NCBI GenBank assembly: GCA_027313705.1
Contig: DAHVDE010000067.1
Location: 62,001 to 126,000, forward strand
Length of the DNA stretch: 64,000 nt
Reading direction: 5' to 3'
Source: Actinomycetota bacterium
GTDB taxonomy: Bacteria; Actinomycetota; Actinomycetes; Streptosporangiales; Streptosporangiaceae
Made by a program: the position numbers and the translations under genes. This document shows, piece by piece, positions 42,052 to 50,767 of this stretch. The notes under the pieces were generated by a model. That model worked only from the letters and a program-made list of their open reading frames with translations, had not been told where the DNA came from and searched no databases. The first letter of the stretch is position 1; every line of letters starts with the position of its first letter.

Positions 42052-42659
42052 GCCGCGCCATCTGGATTCGCCTGGTCAGCCAGCCTGGCCGGCCCGGTCT
42101 CAGCCGGGCACAGGCCGTGCTGGCCTGCAACGTGGAATCGCTCTACGCGGCCGACGCCGCGCTTGCCCGTGCGGTGGCGGTCGAACAGCGGCGCCTGATC
42201 GCCTCCACGATCGCAAACACGCTGATGGCGGCCAACTGGACCGTCACGGTCGTGGATGGGGGAGCGCCTGACCGGTGCACGGGGATCGAGGCTACTCGCG
42301 GCACGGAGCATCTGCTCGCCGCGGCTTGTTACGGCGACCTCGTCGTGGATCAGGCAGGCGCCGATGACAGGGGCGCCGGCGATGATCTCGTCGAGGGGCT
42401 GCGCCAGGTTGGCGGCACCGTGGTTGCAGGCACTGCGGTAGCCGGCCAAGCAGCGGCAGCCGGTACCGGCGATCGCGCCATCGGGACGCTTTACGGCATC
42501 CGCGGCGGCCCGTCGCTCGCGCATGCGATCCAGGCCGGCCTGCGCCGGAGTCAGGTGACGGCGGTGACCCGCCCGTCCGGCGGCCAGACGGCGGTCTCAC
42601 CGCAAGGAGCGCGACATGCAGCTAGATGTTCCGCATCGAGCCGGCATCGCCGATCGTGA
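42048..42659 (+). CDS. Unknown protein upstream of a DegT-type enzyme
   Basis: 203 residues. Pattern of alternating helices and strands (NTLMAANWTVTVVDGG, TEHLLAAACYGDLVVDQAGA, GGTVVAGTAVAG) suggests an alpha/beta fold but no family is recognised. The tail after residue 185 (ARHAARCSASSRHRRS) overlaps the next gene by 44 nt in another frame and looks non-conserved. ATG start overlaps the 19-codon ORF stop. Confidence 0.52.
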   Translation: MSRAIWIRLVSQPGRPGLSRAQAVLACNVESLYAADAALARAVAVEQRRLIASTIANTLMAANWTVTVVDGGAPDRCTGIEATRGTEHLLAAACYGDLVVDQAGADDRGAGDDLVEGLRQVGGTVVAGTAVAGQAAAAGTGDRAIGTLYGIRGGPSLAHAIQAGLRRSQVTAVTRPSGGQTAVSPQGARHAARCSASSRHRRS

Positions 42660-43722
42660 CTTGCTCGAGGAGATCTCGGCGGCGTGCCGGTGGTGGAGCA
42701 GGCAGCGCACCTGGCTAGTGAGTTCCTCCTTCACCGGTGGCGGCGTGATCGGGGCGTTCGAGCACCTTGTCGCCGGCCGGGTAGCCCGCGACGCGCTCGC
42801 GCTTGCCTTGCCGAGCGGTACCGCGGCGCTGGTCGCCGCCCTCCGCGCGGCAGGCGTACGGCCAGGTGCCACTATCGGGGTGCCGGCGCTTGGCTGGACC
42901 GCAGCCGGCGCCGCAGCCAGCGCCCTGCGCGTCCGTACCCGCGCGCTGCCGGTGAACCAGGTGACTGGCCTGCTCGACCCGGCACTGCTGGCGCCCGATC
43001 CAGGGCTGGCCGGCGGCCTCGCCGCTGTCGTCGCTGTCCACCAGCACGGAATCGCCTGTGACGTGCCCGAACTCCGCCGCATCTGGCCGGGAATCCCGGT
43101 TATCGAGGACGCGGCCTGGGCCTGGGGTGCGCGTTACCCCGACGGCGCGGCTGTCGGCTCTGCGGCTGACGCCTGTGCCTTTTCCTTCGACGCAGCCAAG
43201 ACCCCGAGCGCCGGAGAGCTTGGCTGCCTGGTGACAAGGACTCACGCCTGGTACGCAAGCGCGGTCGAGCTAACGCAGCATCCGGTCCGCCAGATGGTGG
43301 CCGGCGTCCTTTCTCCCAAAGACGACCAGCCGATGATGCGGGCCGCTCCGGCGGCGGCCATGCTCGGGGCATTTGCCGTGCAGCGTCACACGGCACAGGC
43401 GCCTTTGCTCAGGCAAGCCGCCGCCCTGCTGGCCAGCGACCTGGAGGGAGCGGGCCTGACCGTGCTGTCCGCAGCAGAGTCGCGTTCACCTGGCGTCATC
43501 TCGGTCAAGGCGAGCCTGACACGGGTCAGGGCCGCAGTCGACGGTCTGGCCCTGACCGGAGGACTCACCGTGGCATCGGTGCGCCGGCCGGAGTCGCGGG
43601 TCCATCCGCAGGCCGCCGATGATCCCGGATTGCTCGAACTGGCCGGTTCGATCGTCACGGTCACCCTGGCCAGCCGCCGACGGAAACGTACTTACCAGGC
43701 CGAGTGCCGCAGACGCGGCTGA
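42616..43722 (+). CDS. DegT/DnrJ/EryC1/StrS-type PLP aminotransferase homologue
   Basis: 368-residue fold-type I PLP protein. LALPSGTAALVAALRAAGV is the cofactor-phosphate region, VIEDAAWAWGARYPDG holds the PLP Asp, and AFSFDAAKTPSAGELGCLV holds the Schiff-base Lys in the FSFxxxKxxxxGExG motif. The family aminates keto-sugars for antibiotics and surface glycans. ATG 42616 has AAGGAG 6 nt upstream. No sugar-nucleotide synthesis genes are beside it, so the acceptor is unclear. Confidence 0.82.
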   Translation: MQLDVPHRAGIADRDLLEEISAACRWWSRQRTWLVSSSFTGGGVIGAFEHLVAGRVARDALALALPSGTAALVAALRAAGVRPGATIGVPALGWTAAGAAASALRVRTRALPVNQVTGLLDPALLAPDPGLAGGLAAVVAVHQHGIACDVPELRRIWPGIPVIEDAAWAWGARYPDGAAVGSAADACAFSFDAAKTPSAGELGCLVTRTHAWYASAVELTQHPVRQMVAGVLSPKDDQPMMRAAPAAAMLGAFAVQRHTAQAPLLRQAAALLASDLEGAGLTVLSAAESRSPGVISVKASLTRVRAAVDGLALTGGLTVASVRRPESRVHPQAADDPGLLELAGSIVTVTLASRRRKRTYQAECRRRG

Positions 43723-43770
43723 GCTAGCCGGAGGCGGGTTGAGCTAGCCGGAGGCGGATTGAGCTAGCCG
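43721..43770. repeat. Tandem repeat, 20-bp unit, 2.5 copies
   Basis: The unit GAGCTAGCCGGAGGCGGGTT (43721-43740) is repeated with one change at 43741-43760 and partially at 43761-43770. The first copy's TGAG contains the DegT stop codon, so the repeat begins at the gene end. Confidence 0.92.
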
Positions 43771-43773
43771 AAA

Positions 43774-43938
43774 TCAGGAGCGGCTTTTCGCCGTGCGCAT
43801 GGACTGCCAGAGACCGTCAAGCTCCTTGGCGAGCTTCTTCTGCTCGGCGTCGGTCCAGGCATGATCATCGCCATACCGGTAACCATCAGGGGGTGCGATC
43901 GTCAGCGCCCCGGCGTCTGGCTTCGACTTCTTCGGCAT
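43774..43938 (-). CDS. Small unknown protein, 54 residues
   Basis: MPKKSKPDAGALTIAPPDGY then a charged helix ending WQSMRTAKSRS. Start ATG 43938 has AGGAG 6 nt upstream and lies 2 nt after the stop of the membrane-protein gene, so it is the last gene of that operon. Longer frames are antisense-free but duplicate the membrane gene region. Lysine- and serine-rich; no family recognised. Confidence 0.6.
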   Translation of the reverse strand: MPKKSKPDAGALTIAPPDGYRYGDDHAWTDAEQKKLAKELDGLWQSMRTAKSRS

Positions 43939-43940
43939 AG

Positions 43941-45473
43941 CTACTCCTGCACAGGCCTGCGCGCCACTGGCAGCAACCAGGACACAGTCAAAATGATACC
44001 AGCGGCCAGCGCGAATGCCGAGAGGCACGTCCACAGGACCGTTGGCATGGCACGGCCCTGGTGCAAGACCAGATTACCGACAGCGAATAGAACAATTAGC
44101 ACATCAACTGCGATAACGCACCTGGCGGCGACCAGTAGCCTGGCGGCGAGCGGGTGCGCGCCGGGACTCACCAGCATCGTGGCGAACACGCCGAGCAATG
44201 CGAGCAGCAAGGTAGCGGCGGTACCCGCTTGACCCTGATCGCCCTTGGAGAAGACCGCGGCCAGGTTGAGCCTGCCGGTGGTCACCACGCCGGCGATGAC
44301 CAGGGCGACCAGCCAGGAGCCTGTCAGCCATCCAGGGCGGCTCACCCGCACGTAGATGGCTGCCTGATAGCGGCGGTAACTGGCGTCGGGCGGGCTTAGC
44401 TGCACGTTCGGCGCGCAGCCGGCCACCTTGATGTCCGCCGCAGGATCCCAGGAGCTTATCCGCCGCCATAGCGACTTCCTGGCGGTGTGATCGTGGCTGT
44501 CTCCGGCTGCCTCGCCGACCGGGACAGCGGTGATGCCCACGACGTCGACGCCAGACGGTGCCGTCACCTGAAGATGATGGCTGCCGCCGCTCCCGCCGAT
44601 GAGGAGATCGACTTGCCAGCAGCGCCACCCGAGTAGCTGCCTGATCCTGGCCCAGGTCCCGGGCGGCCGCGAGAACCTGATCTCACTTTCGTAGGTCAGC
44701 TTGACGACCCGCCGCGTTCCCGGTGGTGACGTGGTGCCGATATGGACGAGAAAGTTGTTCGCGAGCTCGCCGATCTGATGACGGAAAATAGCGAACTGCA
44801 AGAGCCTGAGGTGGACCGACCTGGTCTCCTGTGGGTCGGCTTCCTTGGCCAGCGATTCCTGGTAAGCGCGCTCGCCCCTGATCCTGGCCCGCAGGGCGGC
44901 ATCGAGTTCGCGCTCGGCGTTCCTGCGCTCACGTCGCCTGCGCTCGCCGCGGGCCTTCCCGAGGTTGTCCCAGGAATGCGCGATGTCGGCCTGCGCGTCC
45001 ATGAGCCTGGCGGCTGCCAGCAGCGCCGGGGGTCGCGCGCGCAGTTCTCCCGGCATGTCGTGGACGATTCTTCCCAGGTCGCCGGCGAACGAGGCCGGAA
45101 AGTCTTCCGCGGCGAGGTTAAGCAGCGCAGAAGCCAGGAAAACGAGCGCGGCACTTAGCCGCTCGGTCGTCTCGAGCGAGGTCGGCAGCGGAAGCGCGGC
45201 AGATCGCTCATCATGCAAGCTGAACGCGATCAGGCTCGTCTTCTCCATGGAGGTGACCGGAACTAGCCGCAGTTCCTCGCCGCCGATCATCAAGATAGGC
45301 GCGTCTTCAGGAACGATGAAATCGACGCTCAGGCGCCAGCGCACCGCCCTGGTATCGAGAAACTCAAGCCGCTGAACTCGCCTTCTGACCCAGCCAGGGG
45401 AGGCATCAGGGTCGGCCGCTCTGGCCTGGAGCGTAAGCAGGCCGATGCCAAGTTCGACCGGATCAGTCGGCAT
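43941..45473 (-). CDS. Large unknown protein with coiled coil and four C-terminal membrane helices
   Basis: 510 residues. N-terminal 200 residues are soluble and beta-rich; residues about 160-225 form a basic coiled coil (GERRRRERRNAERELDAALRAR); a second beta region follows, and four hydrophobic helices close the protein (LTGSWLVALVIAGVVTTG, AATLLLALLGVFATMLVSPG, LLVAARCVIAVDVLIVLFAV, VLWTCLSAFALAAGIILTVS). ATG 45473 is taken because longer frames overlap the thioredoxin gene. Possibly a membrane effector or sensor. Family unknown. Confidence 0.68.
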   Translation of the reverse strand: MPTDPVELGIGLLTLQARAADPDASPGWVRRRVQRLEFLDTRAVRWRLSVDFIVPEDAPILMIGGEELRLVPVTSMEKTSLIAFSLHDERSAALPLPTSLETTERLSAALVFLASALLNLAAEDFPASFAGDLGRIVHDMPGELRARPPALLAAARLMDAQADIAHSWDNLGKARGERRRRERRNAERELDAALRARIRGERAYQESLAKEADPQETRSVHLRLLQFAIFRHQIGELANNFLVHIGTTSPPGTRRVVKLTYESEIRFSRPPGTWARIRQLLGWRCWQVDLLIGGSGGSHHLQVTAPSGVDVVGITAVPVGEAAGDSHDHTARKSLWRRISSWDPAADIKVAGCAPNVQLSPPDASYRRYQAAIYVRVSRPGWLTGSWLVALVIAGVVTTGRLNLAAVFSKGDQGQAGTAATLLLALLGVFATMLVSPGAHPLAARLLVAARCVIAVDVLIVLFAVGNLVLHQGRAMPTVLWTCLSAFALAAGIILTVSWLLPVARRPVQE

Positions 45474-45489
45474 CTGGATAGTAAAGCAC

Positions 45490-45918
45490 TCAGCCGCCGA
45501 TCGCGTTGTCCACCCAGGTGCGCAGGGCGGCCAGCGGAGCGGCGCCGGTCTGCCTGGCGGTGACCCTTCCGTTTTGCAGCACCAGCAAAGTGGGGATCGC
45601 TTGCGCTCCGAATCGCTGGGAAAGCCTGGGGGAGTCATCGACATTGACCTTGACGAGCTTCACCTTTCCCGCCAGGTCGTGCGCGAGTTGCTCGAGGGCC
45701 GGGCTGACCATGCGGCATGGCCGGCACCATGGTGCCCACAAGTCGACCACCACGGGGATCTTCGCCGCGTCGGCGATCTCGGCGAAATTGGTGTCGTCGG
45801 CGTCGGCGATCCAGGGCAGCGCCTTATGGCATTTGGCGCAGTTCGGCCTTCCCTGTGCGGCCGCGGGCACCCGGTTCGCCTGACCGCAACCCGCGCACTT
45901 GATTACACCGTTAGCCAT
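45490..45918 (-). CDS. trxC: Thioredoxin 2 with N-terminal zinc motif
   Basis: 142 residues. Two CxxC pairs (CAGCG and CAKCH) form a zinc knuckle in the first 32 residues, as in TrxC; the redox site WAPWCRPC follows near residue 65, then the cis-Pro loop AIPTLLVL. Reduces protein disulfides. ATG start; 16 nt before the membrane-protein gene. Confidence 0.93.
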   Translation of the reverse strand: MANGVIKCAGCGQANRVPAAAQGRPNCAKCHKALPWIADADDTNFAEIADAAKIPVVVDLWAPWCRPCRMVSPALEQLAHDLAGKVKLVKVNVDDSPRLSQRFGAQAIPTLLVLQNGRVTARQTGAAPLAALRTWVDNAIGG

Positions 45919-45933
45919 TCCTTCATTATCTCC

Positions 45934-46614
45934 CTACTTGGCCGAACCGCCAGTGGCGAGCCGCATCAAGTCAGTGTCCAGATCGATGGCGATCGGACTT
46001 CCGTCTGCCTCGACTGCGGCGGCACTGCCGTATTCGTGCTGATAGCTTGGCCAGGACTGGTCTTTGATTTTCCGCGCGAAGTCCGATTCCATGAGCAATG
46101 CCAGTTCGAGCGCGGCGCGTTCGATGCGCTTGTTAAGCGCCGGATCGCCCCAGTCTTCCGTGGCGGCGAATAGCGACGTCGGAACCGTCATCGTGCGCAG
46201 GTAGGCAAACATCGGCCGTAGCTGATCGTCGGTGACCAGTGCGTGCCTGGCGGTCCCCGCGGTTGCCGCGAGCACGACCGGCTTGGCGATCAGCAGGTCG
46301 TTGTCGAGTACGTCGAGGAAGGAAGTAAACAGGCCGCTCGGGCCCGCCTTGTAGACGGGGGTCGCCGCGATGATGGCGTCGGCTTCGCCGAGCGCGGTGA
46401 CCGCCTGCCCTAGCTTCTCGGTGACCAGCGTGGTGACCAGCGCGGCGGAGATGTCCGCCGCCAGTTCGCGCAGTTCGATCCTGGTGCTGCTTGCCTGGTG
46501 GCCGTGATCTTCGACCAGTGCCGTGACACGTTCCGCGGTTCGGTCGGCGAGCAGCCTGGTCGAGGAAGGATCACTTGTTCCCGCGTTGATCACCGCGATT
46601 TTGTACGTGGTCAA
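45934..46614 (-). CDS. NADPH-dependent FMN reductase, CE1759/MsuE type
   Basis: 226-residue flavodoxin-like reductase supplying reduced FMN to a partner oxygenase. IAVINAGTSDPSSTR is the FMN-phosphate loop and ATPVYKAGPSGLFTSFLDVL the isoalloxazine-binding loop. TTG 46614 is chosen: AAGGATT lies upstream and the protein begins TTYKIAVI, while longer forms overlap the MarR gene. With the LLM oxidoreductase two genes away it forms the known CE1758/CE1759-type two-component pair. Confidence 0.86.
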   Translation of the reverse strand: MTTYKIAVINAGTSDPSSTRLLADRTAERVTALVEDHGHQASSTRIELRELAADISAALVTTLVTEKLGQAVTALGEADAIIAATPVYKAGPSGLFTSFLDVLDNDLLIAKPVVLAATAGTARHALVTDDQLRPMFAYLRTMTVPTSLFAATEDWGDPALNKRIERAALELALLMESDFARKIKDQSWPSYQHEYGSAAAVEADGSPIAIDLDTDLMRLATGGSAK

Positions 46615-46643
46615 TTTGGCCGAATCCTTAAAGGTGTGAAATG

Positions 46644-47081
46644 TCAGCTGCCCTGAGCGGAGGCTAGCTGCGCGCACAATGCTTGCAATTGCCTGAGTTC
46701 GGCGGGTCCAAGCCCGGCCGTCATCGCGCGGGCGACGCTCCTGCCGTGCCCGCGGCCGATCTCCCGTTGCCTGGCCCTGCCTTCCTCAGTCAGCGTGAGC
46801 AGCACGCCGCGCCGGTCAGCGGGGTCGGGCCGGCGCGCGATCAGGCCGCGCTCGGCCAGTCGTTCCGTCATGCGGGACAGGGCAGGCTGGCTGAGCAGCA
46901 CGTGGTGGTCGAGGTCGCTGATCCGCACCGGGCCAGGGCACTTGGACAAGGTGTAGAGCACGTCGTACTCGCGCATCGACAGGTCCCGCCAGATGTCGTC
47001 GGCGGCGAAGTGCCTCATCAAGATCGCGTGGACGGCCAGGATCGACTCCCAGGCGTCGTTGGCCGGATGGGCGTTCATCAC
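46644..47081 (-). CDS. MarR-family regulator
   Basis: 145-residue winged-helix repressor. MREYDVLYTLSKCPGPVRISDLDHHVLLSQPALSRM is the DNA-binding helix set, followed by RRPDPADRRGVLLTLTEEG of the wing. ATG overlaps the LLM gene stop by 4 nt. A near-palindrome upstream of the operon is its likely site, so it would control the flavin pair in response to an aromatic or oxidant ligand. Confidence 0.92.
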   Translation of the reverse strand: MMNAHPANDAWESILAVHAILMRHFAADDIWRDLSMREYDVLYTLSKCPGPVRISDLDHHVLLSQPALSRMTERLAERGLIARRPDPADRRGVLLTLTEEGRARQREIGRGHGRSVARAMTAGLGPAELRQLQALCAQLASAQGS

Positions 47082-48259
47082 AACCTCGGATAGCTGGCCT
47101 GTGCCGCTGAGTCCTCGTAGGGCGACCCGCCGGTGACGTTGTCACCGCGGTTGGCGTTCGGTCGCGGCTGGCGCGGCGCCGAGTCACCGTACTTGGCCGT
47201 GACCAGGCTGGCGTGGGTCGGCGCCGCCGGGGTCTGCGGGTCCTGGCGGGCGGCGATCTCCTTGCGCAGCACCGGGATGACCTCCTCGCCGAGCAGGTCA
47301 AGCTGGCGCAGCACGGTCGCGAGCGGCAGGCCGGCGTGGTCGATCAGGAACAACTGGCGCTGATAGTCACCGAAATGCTCGCGGAAGGTCAGCGTCTTGT
47401 CGATGACTTCCTGCGGGCTCCCGACCGACAGCGGGGTGAGGTCCATGAAGTCCTCCATGGAAGGACCGTGACCGTAGACCGGGGCCTGGTCGAAGTAAGG
47501 GCGAAACTCGCGCTTGGCGTCCTGCGACTTCTTCGCGACGTAGGCCTGGCCGCCGAGGCCCACTATGGCCTGCTTGGCCGTGCCGTGGCCATAGTGCTCG
47601 AAGCGCTGGCGGTAAAACCTGATCAGGCGGATGTAGTGCTCCTTGGGCCAGAAGATGTTGTTGGCGAAGAAGCCGTCGCCGTAGTATGCCGCCTGCTCGG
47701 CGATCTCAGGGGTGCGGATCGAGCCGTGCCACACGAAGGGCGGCACGTCGTCGAGTGGTCTCGGGATCGAGGTGAAACCCTGGAGCGGCGTGCGGAACTT
47801 GCCCTCCCAGTCCACGACATCCTCGCGCCACAGGCGGTGCAGGAGGTTATAGCTTTCCAGCGCCAGCGGGAGACCCTGCCTGATGTCCTGGCCGAACCAC
47901 GGGTACACGGGCGCGGTGTTTCCCCGGCCGAGCATCAGGTCCATCCGGCCCTTGGACAGGTGCTGGAGCATCGCGTATTCCTCGGCGATGCGAACGGGGT
48001 CGTTGGTGGTAATGAGCGTTGTGGCCGTGGTCAGGATCAGGTTCGTCGTAGAACCCGCGATGTAGGCAAGCAGCGTGGTGGGAGAAGACGAGAAGAACGG
48101 CGGGTTATGGTGCTCCCCGATCGCGAACACGTCGAAGCCGGTTTCCTCCGCCTTCTGCGCGATCTTGACGACCGCGTCGATCCGCTCTGCTTCGGTCGGG
48201 GTTTCCCGTGAGACCGGGTCCCTGGTGATGTCGCTCACCGAGAAGATCCCGAACTGCAT
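47078..48259 (-). CDS. LLM-class flavin-dependent oxidoreductase, CE1758 type
   Basis: 393-residue luciferase-like TIM-barrel monooxygenase. Start MQFGIFSVSDITRDP, then EETGFDVFAIGEHHNPPFF and RMDLMLGRGNTAPVYPWFGQ. A Pro/Asn-rich tail of about 50 residues follows the barrel. Uses FMN (or F420) reduced by the neighbouring reductase. GGAGGGCAGGAAAG precedes the ATG. First gene of the operon LLM-marR-reductase. Substrate unknown. Confidence 0.93.
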   Translation of the reverse strand: MQFGIFSVSDITRDPVSRETPTEAERIDAVVKIAQKAEETGFDVFAIGEHHNPPFFSSSPTTLLAYIAGSTTNLILTTATTLITTNDPVRIAEEYAMLQHLSKGRMDLMLGRGNTAPVYPWFGQDIRQGLPLALESYNLLHRLWREDVVDWEGKFRTPLQGFTSIPRPLDDVPPFVWHGSIRTPEIAEQAAYYGDGFFANNIFWPKEHYIRLIRFYRQRFEHYGHGTAKQAIVGLGGQAYVAKKSQDAKREFRPYFDQAPVYGHGPSMEDFMDLTPLSVGSPQEVIDKTLTFREHFGDYQRQLFLIDHAGLPLATVLRQLDLLGEEVIPVLRKEIAARQDPQTPAAPTHASLVTAKYGDSAPRQPRPNANRGDNVTGGSPYEDSAAQASYPRL

Positions 48260-48340
48260 CTTTCCTGCCCTCCTGCCTGGCCAGGCGGGCGGCCTGGCAC
48301 GGGCTGTTCCCGGACCACCGGGCTGCGCCGGGCTTCAGGG

Positions 48341-48360
48341 GTATATGCGTTTGCATGTAT
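48341..48360. promoter_or_regulatory. Near-palindrome upstream of LLM-marR operon
   Basis: TATATGC (48342-48348) and GCATGTA (48353-48359) form an inverted repeat with one mismatch around GTTT. It is AT-rich within GC-rich flanks and lies about 85 nt before the LLM start, a good MarR operator candidate. Confidence 0.5.
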
Positions 48361-48438
48361 CTCTAACGCCGACCGGGGCGCGTTATTCCGCAGGAACCGG
48401 ACAGGAAAGGCACGGCAGGCGCGGGCCGTGAAGACAGG

Positions 48439-48846
48439 CTATTGACTGGCCACGTACTCAGCGTCTGTTACGTGGTCACCCCAGGTGGGTTCTTGGCGGT
48501 GATCGGCGGGCGCAGCCGCTTCTGTGATGGACAGGTGAGACATGAAGTGATCTGGTGCCGCACCGTGCCAGTGCCACTCGTCGGCCGGGGTGCGAATGAT
48601 GTCTCCCGCGCGGATCTCGGTGACCTCGCCGCCTGCGGCCTGGATCAGACCACGTCCTTCCGTGACGTACAGAGTCTGGCCGACAGGGTGCGCGTGCCAG
48701 GCGGTGCGGGCCGCCGGGGTGAACCTGACGGCGTTGACCCTGACGCGGGAAGGTTCCTCGCCCCTGGCGATCGGGTCCATCCAGACGTCGCCGGTGAACC
48801 ATTCGGCCGGGCCTTTGGCGGTTGGCTGCTTCTGAATGATGTCCAT
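48439..48846 (-). CDS. Small cupin-domain protein
   Basis: 135-residue cupin. FTPAARTAWHAHPVGQTLYV is motif 1 with metal His residues, and the motif-2 region is AGDIIRTPADEWHWHGA. Family members include quercetinase-like and carboxymuconolactone-linked cupins. ATG 48846 is preceded by TACGGT (48854-48859 on this strand) with 7 nt between, suggesting a leaderless transcript. Separate from galE by about 110 nt. Confidence 0.82.
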   Translation of the reverse strand: MDIIQKQPTAKGPAEWFTGDVWMDPIARGEEPSRVRVNAVRFTPAARTAWHAHPVGQTLYVTEGRGLIQAAGGEVTEIRAGDIIRTPADEWHWHGAAPDHFMSHLSITEAAAPADHRQEPTWGDHVTDAEYVASQ

Positions 48847-48955
48847 GGGACCGACCGTACAAGCTGGGGCACTGGCCCGGCATGAGCGAGCGCCTGCCAC
48901 ACTCCGGCCTGATCGGTGCCGAACCGCTCGGCATGCCGGCCCCCGCGCCCCTGCC

Positions 48956-49936
48956 TCAGGCCCGTCCATCGCGCCACCGCCAGCGGGCGAAGTCCCAAGC
49001 GTCCCGCACCATCGCGGACAGATCTCGTTCTGGCCGCCAGTTAAGCTCCAGGCCGATGAGTTCCGACGAGGCGATCAAGACGGCCGGGTCGCCAGGACGC
49101 CGGCCGCCGACCCTGGCCGGAATCTCGGTGCCGGTCACCTCGCGGCACGCCGCGAGCACCTCGAAGGTGGAGTACCCGTTGCCATTGCCCAGGTTGTAGA
49201 CGGCATGCCGCCCCGGCGTGCAGCCGGCCAGGGCAAGCAGATGCGCGTCGGCGAGGTCGCGGACGTGGATGTAGTCCCGCACGCAACTGCCGTCTGCGGT
49301 CGGATAGTCATCGCCGAAGATGCTCAGTTCCTCTTGGCCGCCGAGCGCGACGGAGAGGATGTTCGGAATCAGGTGGGTTTCCCTTGCATGCCGTTCGCCG
49401 AGCCTGACGTCGCCTTCGAGGTAGGCGCCCGCGACGTTGAAGTAGCGCAGGCTGACCGCGCCGAACCCGTGCATCAGGCAGTACTCGGCCAGCACGGTGT
49501 CGACCGCGAGCTTGGACGCGCCATAGGGACTCGTCGGCCTGGCCGGAGCGCTTTCCCTGACCGGCACGCTGTCCGGCTCGCCATAGGTCGCCGCCGTCGA
49601 GGAGAACACGATCGAGCGCACGCCCGCCACGCGCATGGCCTCGAGCAGGGCCAGCGTCCCGCCGAGGTTACTGGCCCAGTACAGCGCCGGATTCGCGACA
49701 GATTCGCCCACCAGCGACCTGGCCGCGAAGTGCAGCACGGCCTCAATTCCGCCATTAAGCACCCCGGCAGCGTCGGCACGCAGGTCACCATGGACGAACA
49801 TGGCACCACGCGGGACCGCGTCGGCATGCCCGGTCGACAGGTCATCAAGCACGACCACGTCGTGCCCTTCCGCGACCAGTCGGGCAGCGACCACGCTGCC
49901 GATGTAGCCGGCCCCGCCGGTCACGAGCAGTCTCAT
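48956..49936 (-). CDS. galE: UDP-glucose 4-epimerase
   Basis: 326-residue extended SDR interconverting UDP-glucose and UDP-galactose. LLVTGGAGYIGS binds NAD, FSSTAATYG and SPYGASKLAVD carry Ser, Tyr and Lys, and RYFNVAGA plus DDYPTADGSCVRDYIHVRDL are GalE signatures. Supplies galactose for cell-wall polymers. Not clustered with galK/galT. Normal length. Confidence 0.93.
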   Translation of the reverse strand: MRLLVTGGAGYIGSVVAARLVAEGHDVVVLDDLSTGHADAVPRGAMFVHGDLRADAAGVLNGGIEAVLHFAARSLVGESVANPALYWASNLGGTLALLEAMRVAGVRSIVFSSTAATYGEPDSVPVRESAPARPTSPYGASKLAVDTVLAEYCLMHGFGAVSLRYFNVAGAYLEGDVRLGERHARETHLIPNILSVALGGQEELSIFGDDYPTADGSCVRDYIHVRDLADAHLLALAGCTPGRHAVYNLGNGNGYSTFEVLAACREVTGTEIPARVGGRRPGDPAVLIASSELIGLELNWRPERDLSAMVRDAWDFARWRWRDGRA

Positions 49937-50226
49937 GCCTTAAATGATCAAGCAGGACGTTTCGCCGCTGCTCGCCGCCCCGCACCTGGCGGCGATGAAG
50001 CGCGCCAGGTGCGGGCAGGGCGGATCGCCAGGGCGAGTTCTTCTGCTGCCTCGTCAGGTCTGCCGAGGCTGGCCGTGCCCGGCCGAGGTTGGCGTGCCCG
50101 GCGGGCAGCGCCTTGTCGATCCTGATGGCCGCATGGCAGGTGGCCTCTGCCTCCGTGTCCCTGCCCAGGGCTGTACCTGGGCGAGCGATGGTGAGCTGGC
50201 GATCGGGGAGGTGGCAGGCTTACCGC
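49937..50226. other. Gene-poor gap with hairpin and imperfect 20-bp repeat
   Basis: No supported gene. CCGCACCTGGCG (49980-49991) and CGCCAGGTGCGG (50003-50014) form a perfect 12-bp stem with an 11-nt loop. A 20-bp unit beginning GCCGAGGCTGGCCGTGCCCG (50062-50081) is followed by an imperfect copy at 50082-50101. An open frame from ATG 49944 has no recognisable domain. Confidence 0.6.
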
Positions 50227-50767
50227 ATGGATGACGAGAACGTCCTGAAACTCATTTGAGCGGTGAGAGCGAGCAGGTCGAGCGGAAGGAACAGCCGACT
50301 GCTGAGGAAGAGGCCATCATTACCGAACGCAGGCATGCTGCTAACCTGCCGTTCGATGCGCGGCCCGTCTCTTCCTCCGCGATTGATGACCTTGATCGCG
50401 GCCGGTTCCGTGAGGCGATCTTGCCGCAACTCATTGCCGACGACGTGCTCAGGGAGAACAAGCGCTCGATACAGCAGCAGTTGGCGTCACTCAGGTTGGT
50501 CATGCCATCAGAGCTTCAGAACGCGCTGCTGCACAGGACTTACGAGGCGAGTAACGCTCCGGTACGCGTCACGTCACCTGGTTCGATGACCGGGTCGAGA
50601 TACACTCACCTGGCGGCCCGTTCGGGCAAGTGACTGTCGAGACCATAGGGCAGCCAGGGCTGACGGACTACCGAAACCCAACACTCGCTGGAGTCCTGAA
50701 CAGGCTTGGATTTGTGCAACGATTTGGCGTTGGCAACGCTCACGGACTGGAGGCAGGACTGGGCTAG
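50227..50767 (+). pseudogene. Decayed Schlafen/AlbA_2-domain ATP-binding gene
   Basis: Three pieces of one gene are readable in different frames. MDDENVLKLI (50227-50256) then stops; SGESEQVERK in the next frame continues the AlbA_2 start (usual form ESETVEFK). The frame then jumps to ERRHAANLPFDARPVSSSAI, so the middle of the AlbA_2 domain is missing. DLDRGRFREAILPQLI and ENKRSIQQQLASLRLV follow. After RVT at about 50573 the frame shifts again to WFDDRVEIHSPGGPFG, LTDYRNPTLAGVLNRLG and VQRFGVGNAHG (50579-50767). Two frameshifts plus an internal deletion rule out a functional product. Confidence 0.85.

Noticed and set aside
50579-50600. tRNA-like GGTTCGAT motif
   Set aside because: No cloverleaf can be formed around it; it encodes WFDDR of the Schlafen remnant.
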